A stretch of DNA of 64,000 bases from Antedon bifida. Taxonomy: Eukaryota > Echinodermata > Crinoidea > Comatulida > Antedonidae. A program made the position numbers and the translations under genes. Under the pieces are notes generated by a model, which saw nothing but the letters and a program-made list of their open reading frames with translations, searched no databases and was not told the DNA's origin. Location of the stretch: contig OY727097.1 in assembly GCA_963402885.1 (NCBI GenBank), positions 21,948,001 to 22,012,000 of the forward strand, read 5' to 3'. Within the stretch, counting starts at the first letter, position 1; each line of letters starts with the position of its first letter. Below, piece after piece: positions 58,201-64,000 of this stretch.

Positions 58201-58547
58201 CAATTATTAGTCTTTAAAACGTTTCTTTTTGCTTACGTACATTTGCTTAGTTGAAAGTACAATCTTCAATGGATAACAAAAATAGGTTAGCAGACCACCA
58301 GTTACAGCACAGCGTGTTGCTCTGATAATTATATGAAAAAGGCGCATTGTCTGTAAGATCACCATAGCAATAAGGCACACTTACGCTCGCGTAAACAATG
58401 CATTGTGACGTTTATTCTATATCTATGGTACCGTAGAATAAACAGACGCCATTTTCTGTTTGATATTTCTCACAGAAAGCTCCTTTCAAAAAAGCTCCTA
58501 AATTATTTGAATAATATCGATACATTTGTAATATCATACTAATAAAT

Positions 58548-60728
58548 ATGATCGGAAGTAACAAGGAAAAGTTCAAGAACATCTTTAATGGTACAATTAC
58601 TTCAAAAGGTAGTGAACAATATCTTAAATTTCAAATTTTATTACACAATTTTCTTAAGCCACCAACCACACTGCACTGATGATATGATTTGCAAAATCGG
58701 TTCATACGTACCGCCGCGCCACAAAAACCGCCTTTCGGTGGGTTGACAAACCAAACTTACGCTCGCACCAAATACACCATTGCTATTATTATTATGCATA
58801 CAAAAATTACTCAAAATTTGTATCATTAATTATATTTAGTATTAAATTAGGTCTTGGCATTGTTAGTATTGTCATTTATTATCCATTCGAAGTTTGGGGT
58901 TTCAGTCACGTCTAATTATAAATTAAATTTTTAATTAGCCTGAGACCTACACTAAAGCTAGTCCTAAACATTAATAATAAACATTATGATATATATTATT
59001 CATGTGACAGATTCTGGAGAATTCCGTGATGTTCGTTCAACGGATGATGGAAAGTCACATTCTAATAATGCCCTCAACAGAAAGAAGCGAAAATGGCGAA
59101 ACTTAAAGCCATTAACATCAGACATAAGCCACAAAGGTCCAATCAAAATCAAGCGGCCATGGCGGGAAATCAACATTACCAATGAACTGAGAAGTTCAAC
59201 AACTAAACTGAAGGTGAGTGGTTTTTAGCATTGTATTTTATAGAAAGAGTGTACAGTCAACATACTAAGAATGTTTCAAAATGTGGACATCATTTTAAAT
59301 AAGCTTATAGACTGTACATTTTTGTGTTCTTTTCAATAGTTTCTTATAGTTTTTATAATAGGTCATATTAGTTTAGTTTATTTATTTTAGTTTAATTATT
59401 TAATTTATCAATACATAGAAAATACAATAGAAAAAATGTTTTTATTGTAGAAAAAGGAATCTATATCTCAAGTTGTTGAAGAAACATTAAAGATGTACCG
59501 CGCAGCTTCTTACAATATTAACCACTTTCCACAACTTTCTGACAGTAAGTTACAGTACAGTCTTAACTCTTATAATGTATTTCTGTGTAACCAGGGAAGA
59601 GTTAAACGTTCACTCTTCAACACTAGCCCTTCATTATATTTATACATTTTGTCTTCATTTCTTATACAATCTACTACTGTACATTAGCCATAACTTTGAT
59701 GGCGCCTTACAATGGCATTTTGATTTCCTTTTAAATCATGGCAATTTAAGATATTTTGTTTGGCAGACTCAATTTAATCTCGTCTCTCATGTGTAACTTG
59801 TTTTAAGACCAAAATGCCATTTTTCAAAATTGTGTTTATTTTAGGTATCCATGAGGAGAAGCCGAGTTTTGTCTACAGCGACGGAAGTGATACCAATTTA
59901 TGTGAATCCTCTCGTTCGCCAGCTAAGAGTCTTTATGATGGTAACAATTTGAATGTAAAAAAAGATATAATAATTACAAATATAGTTCATCTTACTTTTT
60001 ATTACAGATCTTTATCGCCACTGTCTCGAGCTTCGCGTTGCAAGAAACGCTACGATAGAACCATCCACTCCATCCAGAAGTCTAGGAAATGTTTAAAGAC
60101 TAACTCACCGTACTGGAGCTGGCTGAGACATCATGTGGCTGGTACCAAACCAAACAGAAAGTTCATACGTACATTGCTGAGTAGTATTAAAGACATTGCT
60201 AAGTTTAATGCTGAAAGTATAGCTGGTAAGTATGCATCTCCTTACTGCAAGTCGGAAACCCAAGAAGTAGGTATAAACATTGGTAACATTGATAGGCTCT
60301 GTAATGAAAACAATGTTAGACAGTCAACAGCTTCTAGTAGCCATACCAGGGGATCGAAACGGGTATGTTTCAGCACTCATGACACGCCAGACCTACCATC
60401 AGTTGATGAAATGCTAGATGCTGATCGGAGTTGCAGGAGAAAGTTGCCACTGCGTAAGAGGTCCAATGGAAGCTGCAGTACTATCATGATACCTACACTC
60501 CTGTATAGCTCTACTAAGCAATCTAAACGAGTGTGTTTTAACATTCACGACACACCAGAGTTACTATCAGTTAATGCAATGCTTGATGCTGATCGGAGTC
60601 GCCAAAGAAAAGTGCCACTGCGTAGAAAAGCTGAGAGCTGTAGTACCATCATAACACCAACGATCATACCTAACTCTACTAGACATGATGTAATGTTTCG
60701 GATTTGCAGGAGAGGTTCCATTGCGTAA
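58548..60728 (+). CDS. duplicated gene copy 2, protein with tandem RVxF-type PP1-docking modules
   Basis: Four exons: 58548-58608, 59011-59213, 59451-59544, 59845-60728; GT-AG junctions, phases agree, 1242 nt, 413 residues. The ATG opens a frame conserved in both copies (IGSNKEK, NIFNGTITSK) and joins in phase to DSGEFRDVRST. Features in order: a basic RKKRKWRNLKPL stretch (possible nuclear signal); ESISQVVEETLKMYRAASYN; a Ser-rich segment; a basic WSWLRHHVAGTKPNRKFIR block; then two 56-residue modules starting KRVCF at about 291 and 347. Each has T-P-D/E-L and a V-D/N-x-M-L-D-A-D-R segment, then P-L-R-K/R. KRVCF fits the RVxF docking consensus of protein phosphatase 1, and the layout recalls Ki-67 and Repo-Man. 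That identity is inference. A third module is cut short by deletions. No promoter could be assigned. Confidence 0.6.
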
Positions 60729-61169
60729 GTAGTTTGATACAGTAAGTCTATATGTTTAGTTAAGGTGCAATATCGGTGGCTAATTGAACTACGAAATGAT
60801 TTTAAACTTAACATAACGAACATAAATATAAGAAGGATATTTAGTCACTAAAGATCTAAATCCATTGGCAGACATTAAGACATTACGTTATTTACTAGGT
60901 AAGAGGCGTATCATGTAAGTGTAAACATGCGCGTGTAGGTCTTAACATTTATTGAAAGCTACCGTATGGCTACGTAAAAGCAAGGCAACCAAATCCTGAA
61001 ACACACTTTTATCTGTACAGTACACTAGGAAACCTACTACATCTTGATAATAGACATGCGAGTAGGCCTATACTGTATGATGATAACATAATTAATTTGG
61101 TCTTACTATACTAAGGAATAGTACAATTTACTTTTCGAGATTATGGATACTAATAATCGCATATAATTA

Positions 61170-61430
61170 TTTTTTTATAATTATCTGATGTTGTTTTTAC
61201 TGTAAAAAATATTCTTAAAACTATTATTAAATGATCACATTTCAAAAAGTAATCCTAACAGTTCTTTTCAAATATTATTTCACTAATTTGGCCAATTTGG
61301 AAAGAAAACAAAATTTCCAGTCTGAAGTCGGAGATGCTACCTCATCGTGGTAGACTGGTGTCAACATCATTGGTATCAACACAAAATGATACCAAAGATG
61401 GCTAACAGCATCACGCTTAACCCATCCCAA
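61170..61430. repeat. internal direct repeat, copy R4
   Basis: Downstream copy in unit 2, closest to R2 in keeping TTCTTTTCAAATATTATTTC and the ATTTGGCCAATTTGG block. Confidence 0.85.
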
Positions 61431-62049
61431 ACGAACAGGCTCGCGTTTTCCTTATTTCTAGCTTGCAATAATTAAATAATACTAGATGGTACGCGAGCGT
61501 ACCATGGTCGTGCCCACAGATGGAAGTATATCTCGAATACACAGTAATTTCAGCGTAAAAAAACTGGTGATGTCAAATGTAGCCTACGTACCGCCACAGG
61601 ACTATAATAAATTGTCATTGAATAAATAGATACAATTATTTATGCAGTCAACTAAATTTAGCACCCCGGGAATTACTTCCGAAAGAGAAACCAAATTTTT
61701 GATGCTTTGACTCATTTAAACAAATCCAATTTGTATTTTGTATGTAGCATTAAGGTTGAGGGAAGGTACAAAGACGAACTATTTTAAAATATATTCTTTA
61801 TCCACTCAGCAACGAAATATTGTTTTCATGTTTTATAGGCCTATAAATAATATACCACTAAATACAGTAAAACATTTGCGATTTAATACTTTGTTAAAAT
61901 TGTCACTGTCATGTGACGATACACCACTACGACGTTTATATTTTTGTTAATTAATACAAACGTTGAGAAGCAATCAGTAATATAGTTTATTTGTATATTG
62001 TGTGTTTATAATTTATTTGTATATATGTTTATATTATATCTATACAGTA
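61431..62049. other. 3' part of unit 2, no gene
   Basis: Collinear with 55579-56200. The short frame shared with unit 1 is broken here, which argues against coding. Near 61480-61520 the words GGTACGCGAGC and GTACCATGG differ from unit 1 by a local rearrangement. Confidence 0.5.
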
Positions 62050-62525
62050 CCAACACTCGTTCGACGCGATTCAAATGGCGACCAAAGGTGGGTTTAACCA
62101 TTATAAAATATAGTATTGTATAGTAGTATTGCAATACTATATCTTAAGGTTTTAAGTTTATTCTCTAAGGGCCCAACAATTTACCTACTTGTGTTAACAT
62201 GGAGGTATACCTCAATGGTTAAACCAAATAATTTGGAATGTTCCATTCATCGAAAATCAATACATTTGTATATTAAATCTATCAAAATAGTATTTTTTAA
62301 AGAAAATCGGCCTGTCTTCATTCAACATTATGATGCTGTACTCGAGTTGTTCAACCGGTTTTCAGCCATTAAAAATAATTATCGTAGGAGGAGATAGGAA
62401 AATGCGAAGCATCCTCGTAGGCATATAGATGAAGAATTGTTTGATTAGTTGTACCGTACGTTTGTTGACGGCTGTACGACGACTCAAACCTTAGGAAGTA
62501 TTGCTCCTACCCGGAATAAGCATGT
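62050..62525. mobile_element. insertion of about 475 bp present only in unit 2
   Basis: Unit 1 runs directly from CAACACC into ATGTTATATTTTTTGTTCTG, while unit 2 has this extra block between the equivalent points. It begins with an AT-rich palindrome (TAGTATTGTATAGTAGTATT, CAATACTATA). It also contains a frame from about 62218 to 62397 ending in KENRPVF, HYDAVLELFNRF, then NNYRRRR and a stop. The family is unknown to me; a transposon fragment is likely. Confidence 0.55.
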
Positions 62526-63092
62526 TATATTTTTTGTTCTGTACACAGTTGGCCACGGACTTGAAATAAAAGTTCATTATTATTTGATTGATTAATTGAT
62601 TGATAAGCTAAATCAACTACAGAATGAAAACTAAATCCAATCCAAATTTACACAATCTCAAAACATTTATGTTGTACAGTATTTAATATACCCGTTTATG
62701 ATTAATTTTACCGTACAACTAATTACTACAGTGATTTTTTAACAAAAATAATTTACTTATAAATCATTATAATTTTCTTAAATTATTAAATAGAATACAA
62801 ATATTTCTTATAAAAACGCCACTCGACGGACGAAACAATTTTAAGAATTGTTCTTCTTGCTTTTATATTATATTCATAAAAGTAAAAACAATTATTTTAT
62901 TTTATTCAATAATTTCTGCTTTTATTTTTATTTTTTTGTTTATGTGGATCCTCCATGTGTGGATTTTACTGCTGCTGCAAAAATGCACAATCTGACGATA
63001 AATAAAAAATGACCAAAGAGGATCGGAAGGACTGTCGTGTTGGACTCGACCATTATATTCAATGACTAATCTGACATGTACAGTGACCTATT

Positions 63093-63590
63093 ATATTTCC
63101 GGCCTAGAGGTTAACAGCCAAAACGAAGTCATTGCTTATTGAACAAGATCTTTTACCATGGAACTATAGTTCCATGATCATACAGACTACCGTCTACACA
63201 CATGGATGCATCTCTTATCAGCAAATGTTTTCATAGACTCTCTTTTCCCAGACGTCTTTTGGGGTGTCCAAATACCCATTTTTGTTCAACCATAGTAAAC
63301 TATATGCCTATAGCGCACCGCTAATGTTTCCGTTTTCTTGAATAATTATATAAAACTGTCGAAAGGAGCGACACAAAAAGCATCATTTAAATTTAAACAA
63401 TGTCAACATCAACTCTCTTTTTTCATCAAGAATTGAGAGAGTGCTAAATTCACTCAGCGAGGTGTTTCGAGACCATTTTCATTGTTTTGTGAAGGCAATT
63501 TGTATCTAAACATCAGCCATTTTACGCCGATGATGTTGTGAAAGTGAAATCATGATGACCATTTTCATGCAATAAATATACAACGCTGGT
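63093..63590. promoter_or_regulatory. spacer and likely promoter/5' UTR of the WDR44-like gene
   Basis: Sequence outside the duplication, less AT-rich near its right end. It includes an ACCATGGAACTATAGTTCCATG hairpin split as arms ACCATGGAACT and AGTTCCATGAT (about 63157-63180). No TATA box is evident. Confidence 0.35.
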
Positions 63591-63661
63591 ATGTCTTCAG
63601 AAAGTGACTCAGAAGAATTCTTTGATGCTACTGAAGATGTCGGGGTTACAAGTCCAGGAAG
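63591..63661 (+). CDS. WDR44: first exon of a WDR44-like gene (partial)
   Basis: The ATG at 63591 opens MSSESDSEEFFDATEDVG, then VTSPGR, and a GT donor follows 63661 in phase 2. The order Met-x-Ser-Glu-Ser-Asp-x-Glu-Glu-Phe, aromatic, Asp-Ala-x-Glu-Asp-Val at the very N-terminus matches WDR44 (Rabphilin-11), a RAB11 effector on endosomes. EFFDATE is a textbook FFAT motif, which binds the ER proteins VAPA/VAPB. The only earlier in-frame context is 5' UTR. I found no second exon before the window ends, so intron 1 exceeds 300 bp. Another FFAT-bearing protein remains possible. Confidence 0.6.
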
Positions 63662-64000
63662 GTATTACTATTTAAAAGTGTAATTGAAACTGGTTAGCTA
63701 GGCTGACCTCACCCACTTTATACGATATTGTTGTCATTGTCAAATGTCAGCAGCGCGCACGTCAGTAGCCTGCCTTTGTCCCCTTCTCTCCGCTTAAGTG
63801 GACTGGAAATGGCCTAGCATAAAATATATTTTTAGTAGCTTTTGTAAACTTTGTAGATTTTAGTTTGATGACGTGGGTGTATTGTATTTTAGCCTCTCTA
63901 TGTAGGCACTCTAATCTGACTTCACGCATTACAACAATACATTAAAATTAATGATATTGATAATATATGAATATAATATATTATTTATTAATATTATTAA
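63662..64000. other. intron 1 of the WDR44-like gene
   Basis: AT-rich at the end, with a short GC-richer part at 63740-63800. No exon is visible. Confidence 0.5.

Larger units (their letters stand above)
56807..63092 (+). repeat. tandem duplication, unit 2 (about 6.3 kb)
   Basis: Head-to-tail copy of unit 1. It is longer because of a LINE coding fragment (57195-58055) and an insertion at about 62050-62525. Similarity to unit 1 ends near 63092, after TCTGACATGTACAGTGAC. Confidence 0.92.

Noticed and set aside
58986-59228. Start of the duplicated gene at the ATG at 58986
   Set aside because: The same ATG in unit 1 meets TGA after five more codons, and it lies in the intron of the better model, which splices in phase from the conserved exon at 58548.

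Overview
This is a eukaryotic, AT-rich, intron-bearing window. Four of the genes closely resemble vertebrate proteins, introns are AT-rich, miniature transposons and LINE fragments are common, and the palindromic octamer TAGGCCTA recurs throughout. My best guess is a marine invertebrate deuterostome, probably an echinoderm. That placement is inference, not proof.

Layout. 1-16889 holds no gene I can support. It contains an 83-bp minisatellite, a decayed LINE reverse transcriptase, several MITEs and some complex GC-richer islands. 16890-24640 (+) is a ten-exon CDC20, the APC/C activator. 28020-33678 (-) is an eight-exon COPS6, CSN subunit 6, convergent with CDC20. A diverged inverted repeat sits directly at the COPS6 5' end. 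36019-38868 (+) is a three-exon gene for a small secreted protein without mature-chain cysteines that I do not recognise. 38869-50249 is gene-poor and carries MITEs, a 31-bp minisatellite and a dispersed repeat family. 50250-51375 (-) is a two-exon FBXO45 (F-box plus SPRY). 51677-63092 is a head-to-tail tandem duplication of a unit of about 5 kb. Each unit carries the same unfamiliar four-exon gene, and unit 2 also carries a LINE fragment and a second insertion. 63591-63661 (+) is the first exon of a WDR44-like gene that runs on beyond the mapped part.

Exon models were built by hand. For CDC20, COPS6, the secreted gene, FBXO45 and unit 2 of the duplicated gene, every intron has GT-AG ends, phases match, and summed lengths divide by three.

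Most interesting point: the duplicated gene encodes two tandem 56-residue modules. Each begins with a KRVCF sequence (an RVxF-type PP1 docking motif), followed by T-P-D/E-L, V-D/N-x-M-L and P-L-R-K/R. The order recalls the PP1-binding region of Ki-67 and Repo-Man. Unit 1 has a 2-nt frameshift in its second exon, while unit 2 is open but has lost the end of a third module. If the PP1 reading is right, the window holds three cell-division proteins (CDC20 and two diverging copies of a possible PP1-targeting protein) and two ubiquitin-pathway genes (COPS6, FBXO45). There is no sign they are co-regulated.
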